Numbered from the stretch's first letter, positions 26,677-36,312 are shown. The stretch is DNA of 64,000 nucleotides from Streptomyces sp. 11x1 (GCF_032598905.1 NZ_CP122458.1:8705001-8769000), one strand, 5' to 3'. A program made the numbers and translations. The notes: a model not told the origin generated them from the sequence alone.

Positions 26677-28335
26677 TCAGTGGGTTACGTAGTTGCGCCA
26701 GCTGCCGTGTTCCGTGATGTCCTCGGTGTCTCTGAGGGCTGACGGTTCGCAGAGGAAGCCCGGGGTTCGGGTGCCGTCGGCGAGTTCGACGGTGCCCAGG
26801 GTCATGGGGCGGGGGAGGGTCGTCAGGAGGCGGCCCAGGCCCTCTGCCGGGAGGCGCCAGACCTCGGTCTCGATCGGGGCGCCGCCCTCGCCGACATGGA
26901 CCAGGCCCGGCTTCGGCGGGGTCGTGCGCAGGGCGTGGAGGCGGTAGACGGGGGCCGTCGTGGTGGTTCGTTCCAGTCGGGCGCCCAGGGACAGCAGTTG
27001 GGGGTTCAGGGGCTGGCCCGAGAGGTGGGCGCCCACCACCGCCAGGCGGGTGTCCGGCTGGAGTACGGCGGCGAGGCGGGCCAGGCGGTCGTCCGTGAAG
27101 GCCGGGCCGACCAGCATCACGCCGAAGGGGAGACCGTTCACCTCACCGGCGGGGACGGCCACCGCCGCCAGGTCGAAGAGGTTCGTGGAATTGGTGAAGC
27201 GGCCGAGGCGGGCGTTGGCGCCCAGCGGGTCGGCGGCCACCTCGGCGAGTGTGGGGTGGCCCGGTGTCGTCGGCAGCAACAGGGCGTCCGCGTCGGCCAG
27301 TTCGGCGAGCGCGCGGGTGCGCAGGGCGGACAGGTGGTCCTGGTCGGCGAACAGCTGGTGGGCCGGGATGTCCCGGGCCCGGGTGATGATGCCCGCGACG
27401 GTGGGGTCCAGGGAGTCCACGCCGTCCGCGATCGCCTTGTCGACGAAGGCACCGACCGCCGTGTAGCGCTCGGCCACGAAGGCGCCCTGGTAGAGCATGG
27501 CCGCCGCCTCGGTGAACGGGGTGAGGTCGAGGGTGCGTACGTCCGCGCCCGTGACCCGCAGACGGGTGACGGTCGCCTCGTACGCCTCCGCCCAGCCCTC
27601 GTCGAGTTCGCCCAGGTGAGCGTGTGAGGGGACCGCGACGCGCCAAGGGCCCGGGGCACGCGGGGGGAGGGACGGGAGGACGCGGTCGGGCGGGGAGGTC
27701 ATGTGGGCGAGGGCCTGTTCCGCCTCCGGGAGGGTGCGGGCGAACACCGTGACGCAGTCGATCGAGGCGCAGGCCGGGACCACGCCCGTGGTGGGGACCA
27801 GGCCCCGGGTGGGCTTCAGGCCGACGATGCCGTTGAAGGCGGCCGGCACCCGGCCGGAGCCCGCCGTGTCGGTGCCGAGGGCGAGGTCGACGAGGCCGAG
27901 CGCCACCGCTACGGCCGACCCCGCGCTGGAGCCGCCGCTGACGCGCGACGGGTCATGGGCGCCCCGGACCGCGCAGTACGGGGAGCGGGTGCCGACCAGG
28001 CCCGTGGCGAACTGGTCGAGGTTGGTCGTGCCGAGGACGAGGGCGCCGGCCGCGCGGAGGCGGGCGACGGCCGGGGCGTCGGCGTCCGGGGTGTACGCGT
28101 ACGCCGGGCAGCCGGCGGTCGTGGGGAGGCCGTGGACGTCGATGTTGCCCTTCACGGCGAGCAGGCGGCCGGCGAGGGGGAGGTGGGCGCCGGCGGCCAG
28201 GCGGGCGTCGATGGCCTCGGCTTCGGCCTCCGCGTCGGCGCGGGGGCGTAGGTCGATCCAGATCTCGGGGCGGTCCACGGCCTCGATGCGGGTGTAGGCC
28301 ATGCGGACTCTGGTGAGGGTGGGGGAGGGGGGCAT
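26677..28335 (-). CDS. atzF: Allophanate hydrolase
   Basis: This enzyme splits allophanate, the product of urea carboxylase, into ammonia and CO2. The 552-residue protein is an amidase-signature enzyme with catalytic Lys62 (LLAVKGNID), the cis-Ser in SGGSSAGSA (about 136) and nucleophile Ser160 (DTAGSGRVPA). A C-terminal domain of about 120 residues (QPLNPQLLSLGARLERTT onward), specific to AtzF, follows the amidase domain. The start at 28335 has an excellent CAGGAG upstream. It is the last gene of the urea operon, 183 bases after urea carboxylase, with a dispersed repeat in the gap. Confidence 0.94.
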   Translation of the reverse strand: MPPSPTLTRVRMAYTRIEAVDRPEIWIDLRPRADAEAEAEAIDARLAAGAHLPLAGRLLAVKGNIDVHGLPTTAGCPAYAYTPDADAPAVARLRAAGALVLGTTNLDQFATGLVGTRSPYCAVRGAHDPSRVSGGSSAGSAVAVALGLVDLALGTDTAGSGRVPAAFNGIVGLKPTRGLVPTTGVVPACASIDCVTVFARTLPEAEQALAHMTSPPDRVLPSLPPRAPGPWRVAVPSHAHLGELDEGWAEAYEATVTRLRVTGADVRTLDLTPFTEAAAMLYQGAFVAERYTAVGAFVDKAIADGVDSLDPTVAGIITRARDIPAHQLFADQDHLSALRTRALAELADADALLLPTTPGHPTLAEVAADPLGANARLGRFTNSTNLFDLAAVAVPAGEVNGLPFGVMLVGPAFTDDRLARLAAVLQPDTRLAVVGAHLSGQPLNPQLLSLGARLERTTTTAPVYRLHALRTTPPKPGLVHVGEGGAPIETEVWRLPAEGLGRLLTTLPRPMTLGTVELADGTRTPGFLCEPSALRDTEDITEHGSWRNYVTH

Positions 28336-28493
28336 CTTCGCTCCTGGGGGTGGGGTGCGGTGGTCGGGTGCGGGGGATCTTTCGCCCCCGCCGCCCCTAC
28401 CCGTCCCGTCCTCCAGGGGCTGTGCCCCTTCGGCCCCCCTGCGCCAACCGGGGTGGGGTGTGGGGTGTGTCGGCGGGTGCGGGTGGGTGGGGG

Positions 28494-28521
28494 GTTCTCG
28501 CGCAGTTCCCCGCGCCCCTTA
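28494..28521. repeat. Dispersed Streptomyces intergenic repeat, copy 2
   Basis: GTTCTCGCGCAGTTCCCCGC and the following GCCCCTTA match one arm of the repeat at 52452-52582. Its edge supplies the stop codon of the urea carboxylase gene. Confidence 0.75.
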
Positions 28522-31500
28522 CGGGGCGGGGGCGGTGGTGTCCGGGGTCAGGATGATCAGGGGGGTGCCCGGGGACACCTGGGTGCCCGGGGTGGTCAGG
28601 ATCTGGGTGATGACGCCGGTCGTGGGGGAGGGGACTCGGGACTCCATCTTCATGGCCTCCAGGGTCAGGAGGGGCTGGCCGGTGGTCACCCGGTCGCCCG
28701 GTCGGACGGTCACCTGCCAGACCGACGCGGTGAACTCGGCCTCGATCAACTGGGCGCCCTCGGGCACGTGGACCTCGGCGGGCGGTACCGGCTCGGCGGC
28801 CCCCGTCTCCGCTCTGTCGAACTCGCCGGCGGCCTCCCAGGCGGCCCTCTCCGTCGCGAACGCCCTCTGCTGTCGACCTCTGAACTCGGCCACCGAATCG
28901 GCGTGTTCGGACAGGAACGTCTCGTACCCGGCCAGGGAGAAGGTGCCCTGCTCCACGCGCGGGACGAAACGGCCCGAGACGATGTCCGCGCGCAGCGCCA
29001 GCAGTTCGTCGGCGTCCACGGGATACCACTTGATGCGGTCGAAGAAGCGGAGCAGCCAGGGCGAGCCGGGCTCGAAGGCGCCGCGCTGCTGCCAGGGGGA
29101 CCACACCTGGGTGGTGCGGCCGACGAACTGGTAACCGCCGGGCCCTTCCATGCCGTACACGCAGAGGTAGGCGCCGCCGATGCCGACCGAGTTCTCCGCC
29201 GTCCAGGTGCGGGCCGGGTTGTACTTCGTGGTCACCAGGCGGTGACGGGGGTCCAGCGGGGTGGCCACGGGTGCGCCCAGGTAGACGTCGCCGAGGCCCA
29301 GGACCAGGTACTCGGCGGCGAAGACGGTGTCGTACACCTCCTCCACCGTGTCCAGGCCGTTGACGCGGCGGATGAACTCGATGTTCCAGGGGCACCAGGG
29401 CGCGTCGTCGCGGACGCCCGCCATGTAGCGCGCGATGGCCTCGCGGGTCGCGGGGTCGTCCCAGGAGAGGGGGAGGTGGATCGTGCGGGAGGGGACGACC
29501 AGTTCGTCGGCGGGGGGCAGCGCTGTCACGATCCGCCGGACCGCGTCGAGGAGTGCGGACTGGGTCAGGGTCGCCGGGTCCGTCCGGATCTGCAGGGAGC
29601 GGATGCCGGGGGTGAGGTCGGTGACACCGTCGAGGCCCGCCTCGGCGACCGCCTCCATCAGGGCGTGGACGCGCATCCGCAGGGCCAGGTCGAGCCGCAT
29701 GGGCCCGAACTCGACCAGGAGGTTGTCGTCCCCGCTGCGGCGGTACGTCACGTCGCCGTCGCGGGCCAGGACGCCGCCGTCGACGATCGGGGGGCGGGGC
29801 GAGGCGTCGTCGGCGACCGGGAGGAAGCGGACGGTGTCCCCGGGGCGCAGCTGGCCGAGCTTCCAGCGTTCGGTGGAGACGACCGTGGCCGGGCAGACGA
29901 AGCCGCCGAGGGAGGGGCCGTCGGGGCCCAGGAGCACCGGCATGTCCCCGGTGTAGTCGACGGCGCCGACCGAGTACGGGGTGTCGTGGATGTTGGACGG
30001 GTGCAGGCCGGCCTCGCCGCCGTCGGCGCGGGCCCAGCGGGGCTTGGGGCCGATCAGGCGTACGCCGGTGCGGGCCGAGTTGAAGTGGACCTCCCAGTCG
30101 GCCGCGTAGAACTCGTGGATGTCCTCCTCGGTGAAGAACTCCGGTGCCGCGTGCGGGCCTTCGAGGACGGCCACCCGCCAGGAGGTGGGGAAAGCGGGGC
30201 GGGCGTCCGGCGGGACGGGGGCCGCGTGTTCGGTGGCCGCGCCGCCGTGCAGGACGTCGCCCGTGCGCAGGGCCCGGCCGCCGTGGCCGCCGAAGCGGCC
30301 CAGGGTGAACGTGGCCGCGCTGCCCAGGAACGAGGGGACGTCCAGGCCGCCGCCCGCGAAGAGGACGTAGGTGCGCAGGCCGTGGTCGGTCGGGGCACCG
30401 ACGGCCAGTACGGCTCCGGCGGGCACCGTCACGGGTTCCCACCGGGCGACCGGTGCGCCGTCCACGGTCACCTGGGCGGGCGCGCCCGTCACACAGACCG
30501 TGGTGGCGTGTGTGAAGCGCAGCGTGGGCCCCTGGAGGGTGCATTCGAGGCCGGGGGCGCCCTCGGGGTTGCCCAGCGCCCGGTTGCCGAGGCGGAAGGA
30601 CAGGTCGTCCATGGGGCCGCTGGGCGGGACGCCGACCTGCCAGTGTCCGGTGCGGCCGGGCCAGTCCTGCACGGTGGTGAGCGTGCCGCCGGAGACGACC
30701 TCGATGCGGGGCGTCGGGTCGGAGACGGCTGCGAGGGTCGCCGTGGTGTGGTCGGCCCGTCGGAAACCGGGGTCGGTGAGGGCCGCTCGGAGCTGGCCCA
30801 GGTTCGTCTCGATGCCGTCGATCCGGGTCCTCGCCAGTGCCTCGTCCAGGCGCCGCAGTGCGTGGGCGCGGTCGGATCCGTACGCGACGATCTTCGCCAG
30901 CAGCGGGTCGTACGACGTCGTGACCTCGGTGCCCGTCTCCGCCCAGCCGTCGACGCGGACGCCCGGCGGGAACTCGATCCGGGTCAACAGGCCCGCGCTC
31001 GGCCGGTGTTCGCGACAGGGGTCCTCGGCGTAGATCCGGGCCTCGACGGCGTGGCCGCGCGGCTGGCCCGGGGCCCGGACGACGGCCCTGTCGCCGCGGG
31101 CCAGGCGCAGCATCCAGGCGACGAGGTCGACGCCGTAGACCTCCTCGGTGACCGGATGCTCCACCTGGAGGCGGGTGTTGACCTCCAGGAAGTACGCCTC
31201 CTCGCGTGCGGCGTCGTACACGAACTCGACCGTTCCGGCGGAGCGGTACTCGACGCTCGCGCACAGGTCGCGGGCGGCGGCGGTCAGCCGTGCGCGCACA
31301 TGGTCGGGCAGGCCGGGGGCCGGGGCCTCCTCGACGACCTTCTGGTGGCGGCGCTGGAGGGTGCAGTCACGGTCGCCGAAGGTGACGACGAGGCCGTCGC
31401 CGTCGCCGAAGACCTGCACCTCGACGTGGCGGGCCCGCTCGACGAGCCGTTCGAGGTAGACCCCCGAGGACGACGCGGCGAAGGAGGCGGCGGCGACGCG

Positions 31501-32055
31501 CCGCACCCGCTCCCAGGCCTCGGTGAGTTCGTCGGCGGATCGACATGCCGACATACCGATACCGCCGCCTCCGCCGGTGGCCTTGAGCATCACCGGGTAG
31601 CCGATCTCCGAGGCGTGGCCGAGGGCCTCGTCGAGCGAGGCGAGCAGGTCCGTGCCGGGCAGGAGGGGCACGCCCGCGGCCTCGGCCGCCGCTCGCGCGG
31701 TGTGCTTGGCGCCGAACAGCTCCAGTTGGTCGGGGGTCGGTCCGACGAACACGATGTCGGCCTCCGCGCAGCGGCGGGCGAAGTCCGCGTCCTCGGAGAG
31801 GAACCCGTACCCGGGGTGGAGGGCGCCCGCGCCGGTGTCCTTGGCGGCCTTCAGGACCAGGTCCGCGTCGAGGTACGACTCCTTCGCGGGCGCCGGGCCG
31901 AGCCGTACCGCCTCGTCGGCGAGCCGGACGTGGGCGGCGGAGCGGTCGGCGTCGGAGTACACCGCGACCGTGCGCAGGCCCAGTTCGCGGGCGGTGCGGA
32001 TGATCCGGACGGCGATCTCGCCCCGGTTGGCGACCAGCAGGGTGTCGAAGGTCAT
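28519..32055 (-). CDS. Urea carboxylase
   Basis: This 1,178-residue biotin enzyme carboxylates urea to allophanate using ATP and bicarbonate. Domains in order are: biotin carboxylase (MTFDTLLVANRGEIAVRI, ATP-grasp KATGGGGGIGM, LEVNTRLQVEHPVTE; about 1-445), a KipA/AHS2-like domain (SGGTLTTVQDWPGRTGHWQVG; about 460-770), a KipI/AHS1-like domain (about 780-1050), and a biotin carrier domain with EAMKME, biotinylated Lys1136. The domain set is complete but, unlike yeast urea amidolyase, the hydrolase is a separate gene. Its ATG overlaps the stop of the upstream gene, indicating translational coupling. Confidence 0.95.
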   Translation of the reverse strand: MTFDTLLVANRGEIAVRIIRTARELGLRTVAVYSDADRSAAHVRLADEAVRLGPAPAKESYLDADLVLKAAKDTGAGALHPGYGFLSEDADFARRCAEADIVFVGPTPDQLELFGAKHTARAAAEAAGVPLLPGTDLLASLDEALGHASEIGYPVMLKATGGGGGIGMSACRSADELTEAWERVRRVAAASFAASSSGVYLERLVERARHVEVQVFGDGDGLVVTFGDRDCTLQRRHQKVVEEAPAPGLPDHVRARLTAAARDLCASVEYRSAGTVEFVYDAAREEAYFLEVNTRLQVEHPVTEEVYGVDLVAWMLRLARGDRAVVRAPGQPRGHAVEARIYAEDPCREHRPSAGLLTRIEFPPGVRVDGWAETGTEVTTSYDPLLAKIVAYGSDRAHALRRLDEALARTRIDGIETNLGQLRAALTDPGFRRADHTTATLAAVSDPTPRIEVVSGGTLTTVQDWPGRTGHWQVGVPPSGPMDDLSFRLGNRALGNPEGAPGLECTLQGPTLRFTHATTVCVTGAPAQVTVDGAPVARWEPVTVPAGAVLAVGAPTDHGLRTYVLFAGGGLDVPSFLGSAATFTLGRFGGHGGRALRTGDVLHGGAATEHAAPVPPDARPAFPTSWRVAVLEGPHAAPEFFTEEDIHEFYAADWEVHFNSARTGVRLIGPKPRWARADGGEAGLHPSNIHDTPYSVGAVDYTGDMPVLLGPDGPSLGGFVCPATVVSTERWKLGQLRPGDTVRFLPVADDASPRPPIVDGGVLARDGDVTYRRSGDDNLLVEFGPMRLDLALRMRVHALMEAVAEAGLDGVTDLTPGIRSLQIRTDPATLTQSALLDAVRRIVTALPPADELVVPSRTIHLPLSWDDPATREAIARYMAGVRDDAPWCPWNIEFIRRVNGLDTVEEVYDTVFAAEYLVLGLGDVYLGAPVATPLDPRHRLVTTKYNPARTWTAENSVGIGGAYLCVYGMEGPGGYQFVGRTTQVWSPWQQRGAFEPGSPWLLRFFDRIKWYPVDADELLALRADIVSGRFVPRVEQGTFSLAGYETFLSEHADSVAEFRGRQQRAFATERAAWEAAGEFDRAETGAAEPVPPAEVHVPEGAQLIEAEFTASVWQVTVRPGDRVTTGQPLLTLEAMKMESRVPSPTTGVITQILTTPGTQVSPGTPLIILTPDTTAPAP

Positions 32056-32693
32056 GTGCCCGCTCCGGTGGTCGTCGCCTCTCCGGCGTCCGGCACCCGG
32101 CCGGTGATCGTCACTTCCACGGCCGTCGGGTCGAAGCCGTTGCAGGGGTTGTTCATCTGGGGGCAGTTGGAGATCAGGACGAGCACGTCCCGCTCGGCGC
32201 GCAGGGTGAGGGCGAGGCCGGGGGCGGAGATCCCGTCGACGATGCCGAGGGTGCCGTCCTGCTCGACCGGGACGTTCATGTACCAGTTGATGTTCGACAC
32301 CAGATCGCGTTTGCCGAGGCCGTGCCTCGCGCCCTCCGTGAGGAAGTTGTCCACGCAGGCGTGCTGCGACCAGGTGTGGTGCCCGTACCGCAGGGTGTTC
32401 GACTCCTTGGAGCAGGCGCCGCCGACCGTGTCGTGCCGGCCCACGTCGTCGGCGGTCACGGTCATCAGCGGGGTGTGTTCGTTCGACATCAGCACGCTGC
32501 CGGTGGTGAGGAAGATGCCGCCCTGGGCGTGGATCGTGTCGGGCGCGCTGTAGCGGACGGCCGTGTCGTGGGCGTCGTACACCAGGAAGTCGACGGCCTG
32601 GTTGCCGTGCAGGTCGGTGAGGGTGAGCGTCTCGCCGGCACGGATCACCGACGACCAGGCGGCGCGGGCCGGGACCACGGTCCTCGTGCTCAT
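32052..32693 (-). CDS. Urea-amidolyase-associated protein 2 (DUF1989)
   Basis: The 213-residue product belongs to the DUF1989 family found next to urea carboxylases. Conserved metal-ligand-like stretches include DLHGNQAVDFLVYDAHD, MTVTADDVGRHDTVGGACS and the cysteine/asparagine segment SNCPQMNNPCNGFDPTAVEV. The family may act on carboxylated guanidine or related substrates; the enzymatic role is not settled. The ATG at 32693 overlaps the preceding stop in an ATGA arrangement, and the end overlaps the urea carboxylase start likewise. Confidence 0.9.
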   Translation of the reverse strand: MSTRTVVPARAAWSSVIRAGETLTLTDLHGNQAVDFLVYDAHDTAVRYSAPDTIHAQGGIFLTTGSVLMSNEHTPLMTVTADDVGRHDTVGGACSKESNTLRYGHHTWSQHACVDNFLTEGARHGLGKRDLVSNINWYMNVPVEQDGTLGIVDGISAPGLALTLRAERDVLVLISNCPQMNNPCNGFDPTAVEVTITGRVPDAGEATTTGAGT

Positions 32694-33514
32694 GCGATCC
32701 CCCTCGCGGTGAGGAACTCGGCGGTGTTCAAGAAGGCCCGGCGGCCCTCGGGCGTGGCGTCCCACAGGGGGTCGCCGGGCTCGGTCGGCCGGGCACGCCA
32801 GGCGAGCACCTCCAGGGGGGTGCTGACGTACTCGGGGCGCGGGTCCGCCGGGTGCGGCACATTGGCGATCAGCACGGTCACGTCCTGCTCGGTGCGCAGG
32901 GTCACGGCGGCGCCGGGGCCGGCGGAGCCGGTGAAGTCGAGGGTGCCGTCCTCGCGTACCCGTACCCCCTGGAAGAGGGAGAGCGAGGGCGGGAGGTCCC
33001 GGGGTTCCAGACCGTTCTTGGCGGCGGCCAGCTTGAACAGTTCACGCCCGGCGGGGGAGGCGGAGTGCGGGGTGCCGTCCCCGTACCGCTCGGTGTTGCG
33101 TGCGAGGGTGGAGGTGCCGCACAGGGCGTCGTGCCGGCCCGAGGTGTCGGCGACCACCGAGGCCAGGACCCGGCCCTGGTCGGACAGGAGCAGGACCCCC
33201 TCGCCCAGGTAGGCGTTCCACTGGACCTTGACGGTGTCGGCCACGTTCAGCCGCTCCCAGGGGCGGTCGGCGTGGTGCAGCAGCAGATGGGCACAGGCGT
33301 CGCCGCGCAGATCGGTCAGCCGGAGCTCGGTGCCGCGGGCGAGCACCCGGTGCGTGTAGTTGCCGCCCGCCACCGTCTCGGCCCAGACCAGCCGTGCGGG
33401 CTCGCAGGGAGGGGTGGGCCAGTCGCTCGCGGGCACCACGGGCATGGACTCGGCGGCGGAGCCCTCCTGGGCGCGGGCGTGATCACGTGCTCCGTACGTC
33501 GTCGATGTCGCCAT
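32690..33514 (-). CDS. Urea-amidolyase-associated protein 1 (DUF1989)
   Basis: This 274-residue paralogue of the next gene has the same DUF1989 pattern: TELRLTDLRGDACAHLLLHHAD, LLLSDQGRVLASVVADTSGRHDALCGTS and TPLEVLAWRARP. The two proteins together resemble carboxyguanidine deiminase-type subunits, which would make this a guanidine rather than urea pathway; the sequence alone cannot decide. The start at 33514 is preceded by GGAGGT. It is the first gene of the operon, with the palindrome at 33540-33561 just upstream. Confidence 0.9.
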   Translation of the reverse strand: MATSTTYGARDHARAQEGSAAESMPVVPASDWPTPPCEPARLVWAETVAGGNYTHRVLARGTELRLTDLRGDACAHLLLHHADRPWERLNVADTVKVQWNAYLGEGVLLLSDQGRVLASVVADTSGRHDALCGTSTLARNTERYGDGTPHSASPAGRELFKLAAAKNGLEPRDLPPSLSLFQGVRVREDGTLDFTGSAGPGAAVTLRTEQDVTVLIANVPHPADPRPEYVSTPLEVLAWRARPTEPGDPLWDATPEGRRAFLNTAEFLTARGIA

Positions 33515-33539
33515 CGTGGGACCTCCGGGTGCGGCGTGT

Positions 33540-33561
33540 ATTTCTGTCGTGCGACAGAAAT
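33540..33561. promoter_or_regulatory. Near-perfect palindromic operator upstream of the urea operon
   Basis: Arms ATTTCTGTCG (33540-33549) and CGACAGAAAT (33552-33561) are exact complements around a 2-base centre. The site lies between the urea operon and the divergent TetR gene. A second copy with one arm mismatch, plus the shared flank TAGG, lies at 43765-43786 upstream of the APC permease. Confidence 0.8.
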
Positions 33562-33705
33562 TAGGAGCGGGGTGCGTCCGTGCCATGTCCCTCGCGTTGC
33601 CGGGTGGTTACCGCCCCCTCACGATGATCGTGCCCGGCCGGGGGCCGGGGAACAGGGCGGTCGGCCTGAGCCGGAGTACGGGTGCCGCGTGCGAGGATCG
33701 AACAC

Positions 33706-34341
33706 ATGGGAAGCGCGGGCGGTGGCGGTGGGCGGCGGGTCGGCAGACCCCGTGCCGAGGGCCGCTCGGACAGCGGACTGTCACCCCGGGACGAACTGCT
33801 CGCCGCCGCGGCCGAGTTGTTCACGACGAGGGGGTACGCGGCCACCACCACCCGGGCCGTCGCCGAGCGCGCCGGCATGCGGCAGGCGTCCATGTACCAC
33901 TACGTCTCCGGCAAGGAGGAGCTGCTCGCCGAGCTGCTGGAGTCCACGGTCACGCCGTCGCTGACCTGTGCCCGTGACCTCCTGGCCCGGGACGCCGTGC
34001 CCGCCGAGGAGCGGCTGTGGGAGCTGTGCCGCGCCGACGTCGCGCTGCTCTGCGGCGGCCCGCACAACCTCGGCGGCCTCTACCTCCTGCCCGAGGTCCG
34101 CGCCGAACGCTTCGCGGGCTTCCATGCCGTACGGGCCGAACTCAAGGACGCCTACCGGCAGTTGATCGCCGCGACGGCCGTGGGCGGGACGCTCGCCAAG
34201 AGCGAGCTGGAGCTGCGGACGGATCTCGTCTTCGGGCTGATCGAGGGTGTCATCCTCGTCCACCGCTCGGAGCCCGACCGCCCCGTCTCGTTCTTCGCGG
34301 AGGCGACGGCGGACGCCGCGCTGCGCATCGCCGGAGTCTGA
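33706..34341 (+). CDS. TetR-family transcriptional regulator
   Basis: The 211-residue protein has a TetR helix-turn-helix (DELLAAAAELFTTRGYAATTTRAVAERAGMRQASMYHYVSGKEELL in the first 80 residues) after a Gly/Arg-rich N-terminus, then a helical ligand-binding domain. It is divergent from the urea operon, with the palindrome in between, so it is the best candidate for its regulator and for the regulator of the remote permease. ATG 33706 follows GAGGA; GTG 33682 is an alternative. Confidence 0.9.
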   Translation: MGSAGGGGGRRVGRPRAEGRSDSGLSPRDELLAAAAELFTTRGYAATTTRAVAERAGMRQASMYHYVSGKEELLAELLESTVTPSLTCARDLLARDAVPAEERLWELCRADVALLCGGPHNLGGLYLLPEVRAERFAGFHAVRAELKDAYRQLIAATAVGGTLAKSELELRTDLVFGLIEGVILVHRSEPDRPVSFFAEATADAALRIAGV

Positions 34342-34653
34342 TCTTCACCCTGTCAAGAGGCTCTTCTCGCATGCCCGTTCGCCATTACCCGGTGTGTGCG
34401 AACCGCGACCCGGCGTGTAAATGACCAGAGCGTACTCCTTGCGCGAGGGTGATTTCAGGCGGTTGCTGAATATGACACAGCGATGATCCGGTCGGACTAA
34501 GCTCGCCCGCAGCGCACCGAGTTGAGATGTATTCGGGCGCTTGTTCCAAAAAATACCGAAGACGCAGTTTGATTCGCGGATGAACCAGAGCAACCTCCAG
34601 CAACTCCCCGCAAGTCCCCCGACCATCAGCCGAACCGTCTTTAGAGGGCATAC
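34342..34653. other. Intergenic region before conservon 9
   Basis: This 312-bp stretch has no coding signal and is more A/T-rich than average in its second half (for example a run CCAAAAAATACC near 34545). It presumably holds the rarA promoter; no confident hexamers were found. Confidence 0.5.
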
Positions 34654-36312
34654 ATGGTGAGTGTTCAATCGCCTCCCGGTGGCCGTGAACTTCCCTACGC
34701 GCGCGTGCTGCCGCTACCGGCGATACTGATGGCCGCGGCGACCGGGACCACCGTCTTCCTGGTGACGGGTTCGGCCCGGCTCGCCGTCGGCTTGTGCGGA
34801 GCCGTCGCGACGCTCCTGCTGCTCACGGTCGCCCTCGTCGCGGTCCGCGGCGGCCGTCGTACGGTCCGGGAACTACGCGCCGAACAGCAGCGCCGGACCA
34901 CCTACCTCGAACAGCGGATCGCCGCCCAGGACGAGGAATTCATCCGGCTGGGCAAGGAGATCCTGCCCGCCGCGCTGTACCGGCTGCGCACCGGAGAATC
35001 CCCCTCAGAGGTGATTCGTCACGTCGTCGACGGTGACGCCGAGTGGCGCGAACTTCCGGAATCCCAGCGAGAATTGCTGCGCATCCTCCTCACCATCGTC
35101 GACCGCGAGGAAGCACTGCGCGACTCCTCGCAGCGGTCGTTCGTCAACATCGCCCGCCGCGTCCAGGCGATCGTGCACCAGCAGAACAACGAACTCCGCG
35201 AGATGGAGGAGGACCACGGGCGCAATCCCGAGGTCTTCGACGACCTGCTGCGCATCGACCACGGCACCGCCCTGATCGGCCGCCTCGCCGACTCCATCGC
35301 CGTCCTCGGCGGCAGCCGCCCCGGCCGCGTGTGGACCCGGCCCGTGCCGCTCTACAGCGTGCTGCGCGGCGCCATGTCCCGCATCCTGGAGTACCGCCGC
35401 ATCGAGCTCGAATCGATCGCCAAGGTCAACGTCAACGGCGTCGGCGTCGAACCGGTCATCCACGCCTGCGCCGAACTCCTCGACAACGCCACCCGCTACT
35501 CGCCGCCCCACACCAAGGTGCACGTCACCGCCGTGGAGGTGCAGACCGGCATCGCCATCGAGATCGAGGACGGCGGCATCAGCCTCAGCGAGGAGAGCCG
35601 GGCCAAGGTCGAGGACATGCTCGCCAAGGCCCAGCAGGGCCTGGACATCCAGGAGATGGGCGACACCCCGCGCCTCGGCCTCGCCGTCGTGGGACGTCTG
35701 TCGACCATGTACAAGATGCACGTCTCGCTGCGGCCCTCCGCCTACGGCGGCGTCCGCGCCGTGATCATCGTGCCCCGCGACCTGCTGACCGACGAACCCG
35801 CCCCCGGCCTCGCGCACGGCATCGGCGCCGGCGCCGTGACGACCATCGACAACGGTGGCGTCCCGGGCCCGGACCGCAAGCCCAAGCGCCGCCGCCCGAC
35901 CACCGGCCCGCGGATCCCGAGCTCCGCGGAGGAGATGAGCCGGGACATGGAGGACGACGTTCCCGTCGTCACCGAGTGGACCGCCAACGGCCTGCCGCAG
36001 CGCCGCAGCCGCAGCAAGATCCCGCTCAGCCAGCGCTACGCCGAGGCCGCCGCCGCGGAGGCCGCCGCCGAGGCCGCCATGGCCGCCGCCCCTGTGTGGC
36101 AGCCCGAGCCCGAGCCGGAGAAGGAGCTGCCGCCGCCCGGCATGTGGGTCGAGGCGTTCATGGCCGGGCTCAAGGGCGACCCCGACCCGAACGCCCGACG
36201 GAACCCGGACGATCCGACGGGGTCCACCGCATCCACCGCGAGCAACGACGCTCTCACCGCGAACACCGAGCCGGCCCGCACCGAGGCCGACGACGAGGGG
36301 GACCTCAAGTGA
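34654..36312 (+). CDS. rarA: Conservon sensor kinase-like ATPase RarA/CvnA9
   Basis: The first protein of a conservon is a membrane-bound, histidine-kinase-like ATPase. The 552-residue product has two N-terminal TM helices (about residues 20-65), a linker coiled coil (RELRAEQQRRTTYLEQRIAAQ), a helical core (SQRSFVNIARRVQAIVHQQNNELREME) and a HATPase_c domain with N-box AELLDNATRYSPP and G-box LGLAVVGRLS. The usual phospho-accepting His is replaced by the VNIARR/QAIVHQQ region typical of this family. A long acidic, Ala/Pro-rich tail follows. The gene order here matches rarABCDE (cvn9) of S. coelicolor, a regulator of aerial growth. Confidence 0.9.
   Translation: MVSVQSPPGGRELPYARVLPLPAILMAAATGTTVFLVTGSARLAVGLCGAVATLLLLTVALVAVRGGRRTVRELRAEQQRRTTYLEQRIAAQDEEFIRLGKEILPAALYRLRTGESPSEVIRHVVDGDAEWRELPESQRELLRILLTIVDREEALRDSSQRSFVNIARRVQAIVHQQNNELREMEEDHGRNPEVFDDLLRIDHGTALIGRLADSIAVLGGSRPGRVWTRPVPLYSVLRGAMSRILEYRRIELESIAKVNVNGVGVEPVIHACAELLDNATRYSPPHTKVHVTAVEVQTGIAIEIEDGGISLSEESRAKVEDMLAKAQQGLDIQEMGDTPRLGLAVVGRLSTMYKMHVSLRPSAYGGVRAVIIVPRDLLTDEPAPGLAHGIGAGAVTTIDNGGVPGPDRKPKRRRPTTGPRIPSSAEEMSRDMEDDVPVVTEWTANGLPQRRSRSKIPLSQRYAEAAAAEAAAEAAMAAAPVWQPEPEPEKELPPPGMWVEAFMAGLKGDPDPNARRNPDDPTGSTASTASNDALTANTEPARTEADDEGDLK

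Noticed and set aside
28360..32553. A 1,397-codon open frame on the plus strand opposite the urea carboxylase gene
   Set aside because: It is an antisense shadow of high-GC coding sequence; its translation is low-complexity Gly/Arg/Val with no domain, while the minus strand has a complete biotin enzyme.
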